From assembly GCA_963528625.1 (NCBI GenBank), contig CAURVQ010000047.1, forward strand, positions 1-7,079: a DNA stretch of 7,079 nucleotides, read 5' to 3'. Shown piece after piece: positions 1 through 6,894 of the stretch. The DNA is from CALHVR01 sp963528625 (lineage in GTDB: Bacteria > Fusobacteriota > Fusobacteriia > Fusobacteriales > Leptotrichiaceae). The notes below the pieces were generated by a model. It saw only the letters and a list, made by a program, of their open reading frames with translations. It made no database searches and was not told the DNA's origin. Within the stretch, counting starts at the first letter, position 1. The number at the start of each line of letters is the position of its first letter. A program made the translations under genes and the position numbers.

Positions 1-108
1 CATTACATACAATGGTGTTTTAAATTTTTTTGCTAAATCTATTGTATCTACTCCACCAATAGATAAATTTCCTTTTTCATTAATTTTTGATGTACCAAAT
101 AATTTCAT
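1..108 (-). CDS. lysA: Diaminopimelate decarboxylase LysA, N-terminal 36 residues (cut by window edge)
   Basis: Only the first 36 codons are present; the reading frame stays open to the edge. The fragment reads MKLFGTSKIN, then LSIGGVD, then a stretch ending in TPLYVM. This is the usual start of LysA proteins: a 'FGT..IN..G.L.IGG.D...LA..F.TPLYV' pattern just ahead of the PLP-binding barrel. LysA decarboxylates meso-diaminopimelate to L-lysine in the cytoplasm, the last step of lysine synthesis. The ATG at 106-108 is preceded by AGGAGG (113-118) at good spacing. The upstream lysine riboswitch independently supports a lysine-pathway gene. The catalytic lysine and the rest of the protein lie outside the window, so intactness cannot be judged. 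Confidence 0.88.
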   Translation of the reverse strand, partial: MKLFGTSKINEKGNLSIGGVDTIDLAKKFKTPLYVM

Positions 109-125
109 ATTACCTCCTAAATCAT

Positions 126-156
126 AAAAAAAAATACCGATAGTTAATATCAGTAT
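126..156 (-). terminator. Intrinsic terminator of the lysine riboswitch (expression platform)
   Basis: On the minus strand ATACTGATA (156-148) and TATCGGTAT (142-134) form a 9-bp stem with one G-U pair and a 5-nt loop. A run of eight further T residues (133-126) follows at once. It lies between the lysine aptamer and the lysA start codon, where a transcription-terminating riboswitch has its off-switch. Upstream TGTCAG (203-198) can pair with CTGATA (153-148) of the first arm, giving a plausible antiterminator. Confidence 0.85.
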
Positions 157-209
157 ATAAAGTATTTATTTAATTTAATAAAAAACTACATTATATTCTG
201 ACAGCTCAA

Positions 210-230
210 CATTATCTTTTTTTGATAATG
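210..230 (-). repeat. Inverted repeat with A7 loop next to riboswitch P1
   Basis: Minus-strand CATTATC (230-224) and GATAATG (216-210) are perfect complements around a loop of seven A residues. The hairpin begins at the last base of the aptamer's closing helix, so it could stack on P1 or compete with it. It is not followed by a T tract in the minus direction, so it is not a terminator for lysA. Confidence 0.6.
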
Positions 231-368
231 ACAGTTTTATAGATATTTTCTATAAACCCAGTATCAAAGTTCGTCAAACCTTGTACTTCGGCAATCACTC
301 CTTTCCATTTATTTCATTGAACTGACTATTCTCCATAAATGTACTCTTATTAACTGCACCTCTATCTT
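230..368 (-). ncRNA. Lysine riboswitch (L box) aptamer upstream of lysA
   Basis: The minus strand carries the characteristic L-box segments in order: AAGATAGAGGTGC at the 5' end, AAGAGTA, TGGAGAA, GGAAAGGAG, TTGCCGAAGT, ACTGGG and the closing ACTGTC. The expected helices form. P1 pairs GATAG (366-362) with CTGTC (234-230), with one G-U pair. P3 pairs CATTTAT with ATAAATG. P4 pairs CAAGGTT with AACTTTG. P5 pairs TTTATAG with CTATAAA. Lysine binding stabilises P1 and favours the downstream terminator, shutting off lysA when lysine is plentiful. The segments closely resemble the well-known Bacillus lysC leader as I remember it. The exact 3' boundary is approximate. Confidence 0.95.
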
Positions 369-374
369 GTATAT

Positions 375-403
375 ATTATATCGTATTTTAAATATTTTGT
401 AAA
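375..403 (-). promoter_or_regulatory. Sigma70-type promoter of the lysA riboswitch leader
   Basis: On the minus strand TTTACA (403-398) and TATAAT (380-375) are separated by exactly 17 bp. The first has one mismatch to the -35 consensus and the second is a perfect -10. Transcription would start around 367-369, right at the 5' end of the lysine aptamer, as expected for a riboswitch promoter. A lysA transcript therefore does not depend on readthrough from the upstream MATE gene. Confidence 0.88.
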
Positions 404-413
404 GTTTTATTTT

Positions 414-467
414 TTGAATCTAAATTGCAATTCAAAGTACGTACTTTATTTTACAATTCATATGAAT
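414..467. repeat. Cluster of short palindromes upstream of the lysA promoter
   Basis: Between the MATE stop codon and the lysA promoter lie three perfect palindromes: AATTGCAATT (423-432), AAAGTACGTACTTT (434-447) and ATTCATATGAAT (456-467). TTTGAAT and ATTCAAA around 414-436 also form an inverted repeat. None is followed by a convincing T tract for a MATE terminator. The rest of 404-506 is AT-rich low-complexity sequence without a gene. Protein binding is possible but unproven, because short palindromes are common in AT-rich DNA. Confidence 0.4.
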
Positions 468-506
468 ATTTCTAAAATATAAAAAATTATAATTTATTAT
501 TAAATT

Positions 507-1850
507 TTAAAATATTAATTTTTTCATTCTCTCCAAATATCTATATAAAAATAAACTTCTTCCTAATGAAAATAATACAAATGATAGCCAAAGTCCGTGA
601 TTTTGTAAATTTGGTATAAAAATTATATAGATAAACACAAACAATCCTAACGAATATAACATTGAATTTCTAACAAATCTCGTATTTGCTCCACCAGTGA
701 AAATTCCATAAAACACAAGTCCAACACTTATTGACGGAATAAAAATTAAAAGCCATATTTTAAATTTTATTGCTGTTAAAATTACTTCTTGATTATTTGA
801 AAATAAACTTATTAATCTATCTCCAAAAAATAAAATTATAATCATTAAAAATATTGAAATAACAAAACACATTTCTTTTGCTTTTTTTATTACCCAATTT
901 ATTTTAAAATTATTTTTTTCTCCTATCCCATTTCCAATAAAGACACTGTTACTATTAGAGATACCATCAAAAATATACGAAATCAAATATTGAATTTGAA
1001 ATAAAATAGAATTTGCCGCTAATACTATCGGACCATATAAAGAACCTTGTTCCATAAAAATATTCGTTACTGTCATTAAACAAATTGTCCTAATTATAAG
1101 ATCTGTATTTACTCTTCCAACTGTTTTTGCTGACTTTATATCTAATATATCTTTTAATTGAATATTTTTTATATTTTTTATAATTTCTAATTCATCTTTA
1201 TTTTTTTCAAAAAAAATTATAATAAATGAAAGTAATGTTGTAAAAATTTGAGCTATTAAAGTCGCATATGCTACACCTTCAACTGCTAAATTTAATCCAT
1301 TTACAAAATATATATCTAATCCTATATTTATTATATTTGTTAAAAATTGTAAAATTATACATTCTCTTATTTTTTTTCTTCCCATTATCCAGCCTAAAAT
1401 TGAATAATTTGTAAGAACAAAAGGAGCTCCCCATATTAAAATTTTATAATATTTTTTCATATTTTCCATAATTTCAGGTGTTGAATTATAAAAATGAGTT
1501 GCACTCCATAATATTGTATCTTGAAATAGTAAAAATAACAGTCCAATAATTATAGAAACTATCATAGGTCTAAATAATGTCAAAGTTTGATCTTTTTTAT
1601 TTTTACTTCCATAAGCCATAGCCGAATAACCAGATGTACTAACACGTAAAAATCCTAATATCCAATATATAGTATTAAAAATCGTTCCACCTAAAGCAAC
1701 TCCACCTATATATGCTGGATTTGTTAATTGTCCTACCACTGCTGTGTCAATCGATCCTAAAAGAGGTGTTGTTAATGTTGATAATGTAAAACCTATAACT
1801 AATTTAAAATATTGCTTATTATAAATTTTTTCTATATTTTTGGTACTCAT
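507..1850 (-). CDS. MATE-family multidrug efflux transporter, DinF type
   Basis: Predicted inner-membrane antiporter of 447 residues, the usual MATE length. It has about twelve hydrophobic segments in two halves, with a charged loop near residues 215-250. The first helix carries GSIDTAVVGQL (32-42), with Asp35 where DinF-type MATE pumps have their key acidic residue. It is followed by AYIGGVALGG and the stretch around GFLRVSTSG (66-74), a hallmark of the DinF branch. TNIINIGLDIYFV (171-183) and VNTDLIIRTICL (247-258) are further family landmarks. MATE proteins export drugs or metabolites in exchange for H+ or Na+; the substrate here is unknown. The ATG is preceded by AAGGAAAT. It follows a terminator, so it may be expressed separately from the importer operon. 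No disruption is visible. Confidence 0.9.
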   Translation of the reverse strand: MSTKNIEKIYNKQYFKLVIGFTLSTLTTPLLGSIDTAVVGQLTNPAYIGGVALGGTIFNTIYWILGFLRVSTSGYSAMAYGSKNKKDQTLTLFRPMIVSIIIGLLFLLFQDTILWSATHFYNSTPEIMENMKKYYKILIWGAPFVLTNYSILGWIMGRKKIRECIILQFLTNIINIGLDIYFVNGLNLAVEGVAYATLIAQIFTTLLSFIIIFFEKNKDELEIIKNIKNIQLKDILDIKSAKTVGRVNTDLIIRTICLMTVTNIFMEQGSLYGPIVLAANSILFQIQYLISYIFDGISNSNSVFIGNGIGEKNNFKINWVIKKAKEMCFVISIFLMIIILFFGDRLISLFSNNQEVILTAIKFKIWLLIFIPSISVGLVFYGIFTGGANTRFVRNSMLYSLGLFVFIYIIFIPNLQNHGLWLSFVLFSLGRSLFLYRYLERMKKLIF

Positions 1851-1871
1851 TATATTTCCTTTCTTCCTATT

Positions 1872-1909
1872 AAAAAAGTGATTGAGCCTAAAACTTTAAT
1901 CACTTTTTT
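1872..1909. terminator. Hairpin terminator at the end of the ABC importer operon, probably bidirectional
   Basis: AAAAAAGTGATT (1872-1883) and AATCACTTTTTT (1898-1909) are perfect 12-bp complements around a 14-nt loop. The GTGATT/AATCAC core is flanked by A6 and T6, so a T tract follows the stem on either strand. It starts 3 nt beyond the stop codon of the last importer gene and ends 21 nt before the MATE start codon. Confidence 0.78.
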
Positions 1910-1912
1910 GCT

Positions 1913-2695
1913 TTATTTAATTGGAAAAATAGCTTCCAATAATGCTTTCGTATATGGATGTTCTGCTTTTTGAACGATATTACCAGCATCAATTATTTCT
2001 ACAATATTCCCTACATTCATTACAGCTATTTTATGTGCAAAACTATCTACTAAAGCTATATCATGACCTATAAATATTATAGTCACTCCTTTTTCTTTTT
2101 GTAATTTTATCAATAATTCTACTATATTTTTTTGAATTGACACATCTAACGCACTTGTAGCTTCATCACATATTAATATTTCAGGTTCTAGCGATAATGC
2201 TCTTGCAATACCTAACCTTTGTCTTTGTCCCCCACTCATATTTTGTGGATATTTATGTATAAAATCTTCTGGTAAATCTACCATTTTCAATAATTCTTTT
2301 GCTTTTTCTTCCTTTTGTTTTTTTTCAAGTCTTTTATAATTCATTAAAGGTTCTGTCAAAATATCAAGTACTTTCATTTTTGGATTAAAAGCTGACCAAG
2401 GATCTTGAAAAACTATTTGAATATTTTGTCTATTTTCCCAAACTTCTTTAGGCGTAAAGTGTGTAATATTTCTTCCACGATAAAAAATTTCACCTTCTGT
2501 CGGTTTTTCTAAATCCATCAGCATTTTTACGAGTGTTGATTTTCCTGAACCAGACTCTCCAACAATTCCAAAAGTTTTACCTTTTTCTATCTTTAAATTA
2601 ATATTATTACACGCTATAACTTTTTTCCCATTATCTTTTGGATAAATTTTAGTAAGATTTTTAACTTCCATTATTATTTCACTTTCACTAAACAA
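1913..2695 (-). CDS. nikE: ABC importer ATPase, NikE/OppF-type (nickel/peptide family)
   Basis: Second nucleotide-binding subunit of the importer, in the cytoplasm, 260 residues. It has Walker A GESGSGKST (46-54), a Q-loop in VFQDPWSAFNP (Gln97), signature MSGGQRQR (153-160), Walker B ILICDEATSALD (173-184) and switch His211. The C-terminal HPYTKALLEAIFP is typical of the Opp/Dpp/Nik ATPase family. The length is close to NikE (about 268) and well below OppF-type proteins (about 310-330). The signature begins with Met where Leu is usual. The start is TTG at 2695-2693, overlapping the preceding gene by 8 nt (TTGTTTAG), with AGGGGG 8 nt upstream. An ATG at codon 9 (2671) is an alternative with a weaker site. 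The overlap suggests coupled translation with the partner ATPase. Confidence 0.88.
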   Translation of the reverse strand: MFSESEIIMEVKNLTKIYPKDNGKKVIACNNINLKIEKGKTFGIVGESGSGKSTLVKMLMDLEKPTEGEIFYRGRNITHFTPKEVWENRQNIQIVFQDPWSAFNPKMKVLDILTEPLMNYKRLEKKQKEEKAKELLKMVDLPEDFIHKYPQNMSGGQRQRLGIARALSLEPEILICDEATSALDVSIQKNIVELLIKLQKEKGVTIIFIGHDIALVDSFAHKIAVMNVGNIVEIIDAGNIVQKAEHPYTKALLEAIFPIK

Positions 2696-3473
2696 GCCTC
2701 TTACCCCCTATTTCCGGAACTGAATCTAATAATTTTTTTGTATACTCACTTTTAGGATTATTTATAACTTCATCTTTATTTCCGGAATCTACAATTTCTC
2801 CATTTTTCATAACAATTATTTTATCAGACATGTAAGCTGCCACTCCTAAATTATGAGTAACCATTATTATTGCTGTTTCACTATTTTTATTCAAATTTAT
2901 AATTTCTTTAACAATTTGAGCTTGAGTTATTACATCTAACGCACTTGTTGGTTCATCAGCTAGTATAATTTCTGGCTCAAATGTAAGTGCCATAGCTATT
3001 CCCACTCTTTGTTTCATTCCTCCTGATAATTGATGAACATAGCTTTTCATTATAATTTCCGAATCTTTTAGATTTACTTTTTCTAATAATTCCATAGCTC
3101 TTTGTTCGGCTTCCTCAGTTGTTAAATTGGAATGTGTTTGAATATACTCAATAAATTGTTTCCCTATTTTCTTTATCGGATTTAATGTTCCACCTGAATC
3201 TTGTGAAATCATCGTTATTTTCTTCCCTCTAATTTTACGCCATTGTTGTATATTTTTATTCACTAAACTTTCATTATCATATATAATATCGCCGTTCACA
3301 ACTCTACCATCATTAGGAAGTAATCCCAATATAGCAGAAAGAACAGTAGATTTTCCACTACCGCTCTCTCCAACAATTGTTATTATTTCACCTTTTTTTA
3401 CTGATAAAGAAAAATTTTCTACGACTGGTTTTTTATCTCCATATTGTATAGCTAAATTTTTAATCTCTAACAT
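2688..3473 (-). CDS. nikD: ABC importer ATPase, NikD/OppD-type (nickel/peptide family)
   Basis: First nucleotide-binding subunit, 261 residues, cytoplasmic. It has Walker A GESGSGKST (35-43), a Q-loop in ISQDSGGTLNP (Gln91), signature LSGGMKQR (149-156), Walker B ILADEPTSALD (170-180) and switch His207. It lacks the longer C-terminal extension with Cys residues found in many OppD/DppD proteins, and its length is close to NikD (about 254). This favours a nickel/metallophore system over a peptide system. It would pair with the next gene to form the ATPase heterodimer. The ATG at 3473 is right by homology (MLEIKNL is a standard ATPase start), and a stop codon lies in frame upstream. However, its AGGAG is 27 nt away across an inverted repeat, which is very unusual. 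Confidence 0.9.
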   Translation of the reverse strand: MLEIKNLAIQYGDKKPVVENFSLSVKKGEIITIVGESGSGKSTVLSAILGLLPNDGRVVNGDIIYDNESLVNKNIQQWRKIRGKKITMISQDSGGTLNPIKKIGKQFIEYIQTHSNLTTEEAEQRAMELLEKVNLKDSEIIMKSYVHQLSGGMKQRVGIAMALTFEPEIILADEPTSALDVITQAQIVKEIINLNKNSETAIIMVTHNLGVAAYMSDKIIVMKNGEIVDSGNKDEVINNPKSEYTKKLLDSVPEIGGKRLV

Positions 3474-3508
3474 ATTTCGTATACTAATTATTTAGTATAT
3501 CTCCTCTC
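3474..3508 (-). promoter_or_regulatory. Distant ribosome binding site of nikD separated from the AUG by a hairpin
   Basis: In minus orientation AGGAG (3505-3501) is followed by A, then an 8-bp perfect inverted repeat (TATACTAA at 3499-3492, 4-nt loop, TTAGTATA at 3487-3480), then CGAAAT and the ATG at 3473. The linear spacing is 27 nt. With the hairpin folded it is 7 nt. No other ATG, GTG or TTG in this frame lies between the site and the start. The stem is AT-rich, so its stability is modest. Confidence 0.65.
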
Positions 3509-3512
3509 ATAA

Positions 3513-5072
3513 TTAATTTTTCGCTACATCTTTTGTTATCCAGTAATAATCCATTGGATACATTTTTAATCCTGTTACAATTTTATTACTATATAAGAAT
3601 GTTGTTTCGTATCCAAAGAATAATGTTGCAGCATCATCCATAATATATTGTTGAATTTTTATAATATCTGCTTTTCTTTGTGCTTTATCAAATTGATTCC
3701 CTAAACCATCAATTAATTTATCAACTTCTGGATTTGAATATTTAGCTTGGTTAGTAATTTCTTTTGAATGCCAGTTTTGTCTTAAGAATGTTTCCGGATC
3801 TCCTGTATTTGCTGCTAATACATTCCAAATTAATAAATCAAATTTCCCTGCATCTCTCATCGTTAATAATGTTTCATAACTTACTGGGTTTAATGTTATT
3901 TTTACTCCTAAATTTTTCATATCAGCTTGAAGTGCTTGAGCATAAACTCCTAACTCTTCTCTACTTGTATAAATTACAAAATTTAAGTCTAATTTAGAAC
4001 CATCAGGTTTTTCAACAAATCCATCACCATCAACATCTTTATATCCTGCATCTTCTAATAATTTTTTAGCTCTTTCAGGATTGTACGCATTTTCGTCTTT
4101 TAGTTGATCAAATCCATAATCTAATGTTGGTGGAACTGGTGCTTTACCTGCTGAAGCTCCTCCATGTAACAAGTTTTGTGTATAACTTTCTCTATTTGCT
4201 CCACTTATTAAAACTTGTCTTAAAACTTTATCTTTTAACGGCCCTGTTTCATTCATGAAAGCATATGTATTTCTTAGTGATTTTAAACTTTGAATTACAA
4301 TATTTTTATCTCCTTCAAAATCAGCTTGATTTCCTACTTTTAAATTATATGCAACATCAATTTCTCCCGATTTCAAAGCTAAAGCTCTAGTATTTTGATC
4401 ATTTATATCTTTAAATGTTACTTTTGCTAATTTAGCTTTTCCATTCCAATAATTTTCATTTCTAACAACTACTGTATATTCTCCCGGTTTAAATTCTTGA
4501 ACTACAAATGGCCCAGTAGCTATTGGTCCTTTTTGTGCAAATTCTTCCGTATTAGCAGTTGTATCTACTATTAAAAACATTGGATCTGCCATAATTTCCG
4601 GTAAAATAGCTATAGGTTTTTCTGTTTTTATTGTTAAATTTTGTCCATCAGCTACTATACTTTTATATTTAAAGTACCCTTCTGCTTTACCATTTTTCTC
4701 AAATACTCTTTCTAATGAAGTTTTAACTCTTTCAGCAGTTAAAGGTGTTCCATTTGAAAATTTAACGTTATCTCTTATTTTAAATGTCCATTCTAATTTA
4801 TCATCACTTAATGACCAACTTTCAGCTAATAAAGGTTCTAATTCTCCACTTTCACCAAATTTTGTCAATCCTTCTCCCACTCCATAACGAGTAATTACCC
4901 ATGCAAAATATTGATCAGTTGGCTCTAATGTATCAGCAAACGATGTTACTCCTACAACTAATTCATCTTTTGGAGTACTACTTACAGTACCTCCATCTTT
5001 ATTCCCACCACACGCTACTACTAAAGCTAGTAACATAGTAAATAAAACTAATAATTTACTCTTTTTTAACAT
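3513..5072 (-). CDS. nikA: Extracytoplasmic solute-binding lipoprotein, NikA-like (SBP family 5)
   Basis: Receptor of the importer, 519 residues, close to NikA (524). A lipoprotein signal peptide is clear: MLKKSK, a hydrophobic core and lipobox LVVAC with Cys21 as the lipidated residue. A family-5 signature lies at about 82-124 (AESWSLSD, TFKIRDNVKFSNGTPLTA), then NENYWNGKAKL (205-215), a DVDGDGF loop (347-352) and SREELGVYAQALQADM (370-385). The segment FDLLIWNVLAANTGDPETFL (411-430) and the early AWVITRYGVGEGL (57-69) resemble the nickel/metallophore branch more than oligopeptide receptors. The only histidines are His303 and His435; the latter, in NWHSKE, is a possible metal ligand (inference). 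AGGAG lies 6 nt before the ATG. It sits between the permease and ATPase genes rather than first. A peptide or other ligand cannot be ruled out. Confidence 0.82.
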   Translation of the reverse strand: MLKKSKLLVLFTMLLALVVACGGNKDGGTVSSTPKDELVVGVTSFADTLEPTDQYFAWVITRYGVGEGLTKFGESGELEPLLAESWSLSDDKLEWTFKIRDNVKFSNGTPLTAERVKTSLERVFEKNGKAEGYFKYKSIVADGQNLTIKTEKPIAILPEIMADPMFLIVDTTANTEEFAQKGPIATGPFVVQEFKPGEYTVVVRNENYWNGKAKLAKVTFKDINDQNTRALALKSGEIDVAYNLKVGNQADFEGDKNIVIQSLKSLRNTYAFMNETGPLKDKVLRQVLISGANRESYTQNLLHGGASAGKAPVPPTLDYGFDQLKDENAYNPERAKKLLEDAGYKDVDGDGFVEKPDGSKLDLNFVIYTSREELGVYAQALQADMKNLGVKITLNPVSYETLLTMRDAGKFDLLIWNVLAANTGDPETFLRQNWHSKEITNQAKYSNPEVDKLIDGLGNQFDKAQRKADIIKIQQYIMDDAATLFFGYETTFLYSNKIVTGLKMYPMDYYWITKDVAKN

Positions 5073-5096
5073 TTTAAACTCCTTTTTTATATATTT

Positions 5097-5936
5097 TTAT
5101 TTTTCATCAATTAAATCTCTTACACTATCTCCAAGCATATTAAATATTATAACGACAACTACTATCGCAACGCCAGGATACATCATAATCCAAGGTGCTT
5201 TAGCTAAATAAGTTCTCCCTTCATTTAACATAGCTCCCCATTCCGGTATAGGAGGTTGAGCTCCAAACCCTAAAAATGATAGCGTTGCCACTTCTAGCAT
5301 TAATATTCCTAAATCTGAAACTGCTGTAACTATCATAGCTGTTATCATATTAGGAATAATATATTTTAACAATATTTTTAAATCTTTTGTTCCTGTAACT
5401 TTTGCTGCTTCAACATATAATTCTTGTTTAACTTTTATAACCATACTTCTTGATAGTCTAGCATATTTTGTCCAAGCTACAGACGATATCGCTATAATCG
5501 CATTTGATACACTCGGTCCTAATAACCCTGCAATTGCGATTGCTAATATAAGTCCTGGAAACGCAATCATCATATCTCCAATTCTCATAATTATCATATC
5601 TACTATTCCACCAAAATATCCAGCTATCACTCCTAAAAATGTTCCTATTACAAATATTGTTGCAACTAAAATTAATGTAATAAATAACGAATATCTCGAC
5701 CCATAAATTACTCTTGAAAACAAATCTCTTCCTAATATATCTGTCCCAAATATATGTTCTGTTGATGGTTTTTGTAAACTTTTTCCCATTTCAGCTAAAA
5801 ACGGATCTTTTGGAACAATATAAGGTGCTAAAATTGCTATAATAACAACTAATATCGCTAATATCAAAAATGCTATTAATTGTATTTTTTTTACATTTTT
5901 CTCATATTTTTTTAAAAAGCTTACTACTTTATCCAA
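5097..5936 (-). CDS. nikC: ABC importer permease, NikC/DppC-type
   Basis: Inner-membrane channel subunit, 279 residues (NikC is about 277). After a basic N-terminus comes a first membrane helix (about 18-40). Then comes the family landmark HIFGTDILGRDLFSRVIYGSR, read as HIFGTDILGR (61-70) plus DLFSRVIYGSR (71-81), followed by five more hydrophobic segments. The EAA loop that docks on the ATPases is EAAKVTGTKDLKILLKYIIPN, split as EAAKVTG (176-182) and LKYIIPN (190-196). FLGFGAQPPIPEWGAML (221-237) is typical of the C-type permeases. The start is TTG (5936-5934), directly after the TAA of the upstream permease with no gap. AGGAGG lies 8 nt upstream inside the end of that gene, so translation is probably coupled, which helps equal subunit supply. 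Confidence 0.9.
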   Translation of the reverse strand: MDKVVSFLKKYEKNVKKIQLIAFLILAILVVIIAILAPYIVPKDPFLAEMGKSLQKPSTEHIFGTDILGRDLFSRVIYGSRYSLFITLILVATIFVIGTFLGVIAGYFGGIVDMIIMRIGDMMIAFPGLILAIAIAGLLGPSVSNAIIAISSVAWTKYARLSRSMVIKVKQELYVEAAKVTGTKDLKILLKYIIPNMITAMIVTAVSDLGILMLEVATLSFLGFGAQPPIPEWGAMLNEGRTYLAKAPWIMMYPGVAIVVVVIIFNMLGDSVRDLIDEK

Positions 5937-6887
5937 TTAAACAACCTCCTCTATTCTCGCATCTAAATATTTATATGATAAATCAACAGTAATATTTACT
6001 AATAAATATAAAAATGCGATTATTAATACATAAGCTTGTATTAACGGATAATCTCTATGACCAATAGCTTTTACTGCCATACTTCCCATTCCAGGATAAT
6101 TGTAAACTATTTCAACTACGGCTGTCCCCCCTAAAAGTGCTCCTAATGATAGTCCTAACAAAGTAACTAAAGGTAACATTCCGTTCGGTAATACGTGTTT
6201 CCATAAAATATCTCTCTCACTAATTCCACGCATTCTAGCCCCACTAACATAACTTTTACCTAGCTCTTCAATAAAAATATGTCTTATTTGTCTTATGTAT
6301 CTTGCCGACATTGATATTGCTATTGTTAAAGCTGGCAAAATCATAGATTTTAAATCTGTTTTTCCACCTGAAACTGCAACCCATTTAAGCGAAACACCAA
6401 AGATAATTAAGAATATTAATCCTATCCAAAAACTCGGTACCGACATCCCAAAAAATGTTAATCCTCTAACTAAGTAATCTTGCCATTTATCTTTTTTTAC
6501 TGCCGCTAAAATTCCTAATGGAAATGATATTACACACATAAATAATAACGACATAAACGATAACGATAAAGTTGGAATAAATGCACTTTGTATTTTAGAT
6601 ATTACTGGGATTCTAAGTGAGTATGATTTTCCAAAATCACCGTGTAATAATAAATTAGTTAGCCATTTCCAATATTGAACATAAAACGGTTGATCTAATC
6701 CTAATTCATGCCTAGTTTGTGCTAGTAATTCAGGCGTCGGAAGTTGTCCACATTCTGTCAACATTATTTCAGCTGCATCACCAGGTGAAACATAAATTAA
6801 ACAAAATGTAAAAAAGCTAATCCCAAATAATACTATTACTATTTGTAATAAGTATTTCAGTATTTTCTTCTTTTTTTCTTCTTTCAT
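5937..6887 (-). CDS. nikB: ABC importer permease, NikB/DppB-type
   Basis: First gene of the operon and the other channel subunit, 316 residues (NikB is about 314). A lysine-rich start (MKEEKKKK) precedes the first membrane helix (about 11-33). The periplasmic loop carries GDFGKSYSLRIPV (83-95), a family landmark. More helices follow, with MSVPSFWIGL at 148-157. The ATPase-docking EAA-type loop is SGARMRGISERDILWKHVLPN, seen as SGARMRG (215-221) and WKHVLPN (229-235). The ending YNYPGMGSMAVKAI (262-275) is standard. A TAA lies two codons upstream in frame, so translation starts at 6887 or inside. Only a weak AAAAG sits at normal distance; the strong site AAGGAAAGGAG is 42 nt away across a large inverted repeat. 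Confidence 0.9.
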   Translation of the reverse strand: MKEEKKKKILKYLLQIVIVLFGISFFTFCLIYVSPGDAAEIMLTECGQLPTPELLAQTRHELGLDQPFYVQYWKWLTNLLLHGDFGKSYSLRIPVISKIQSAFIPTLSLSFMSLLFMCVISFPLGILAAVKKDKWQDYLVRGLTFFGMSVPSFWIGLIFLIIFGVSLKWVAVSGGKTDLKSMILPALTIAISMSARYIRQIRHIFIEELGKSYVSGARMRGISERDILWKHVLPNGMLPLVTLLGLSLGALLGGTAVVEIVYNYPGMGSMAVKAIGHRDYPLIQAYVLIIAFLYLLVNITVDLSYKYLDARIEEVV

Positions 6888-6894
6888 CTTTTAA

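Noticed and set aside
210..230. CATTATC/GATAATG hairpin as a terminator
   Set aside because: The T7 run forms the loop (plus strand) rather than following the stem, so it does not fit an intrinsic terminator in either direction.
481..506. Terminator directly after the MATE gene
   Set aside because: The sequence is AT-rich low complexity with no G/C-containing stem followed by a T tract; I could not support a terminator.
1920..1940. Inverted repeat ATTGGAA/TTCCAAT at the end of nikE as a second terminator or operator
   Set aside because: It lies within the conserved C-terminal codons (LLEAIFPIK) and has no T tract after it in the direction of transcription; it is best explained by coding sequence.
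3764..3997. Plus-strand open frame of 77 codons
   Set aside because: It lies wholly inside the well-supported receptor gene on the other strand, has no ribosome binding site and shows no recognisable domain; it is a shadow frame.
6295..6477. Plus-strand open frame of 60 codons
   Set aside because: It lies inside the nikB permease gene; its composition reflects the complement of membrane-helix codons, and no start signal is evident.
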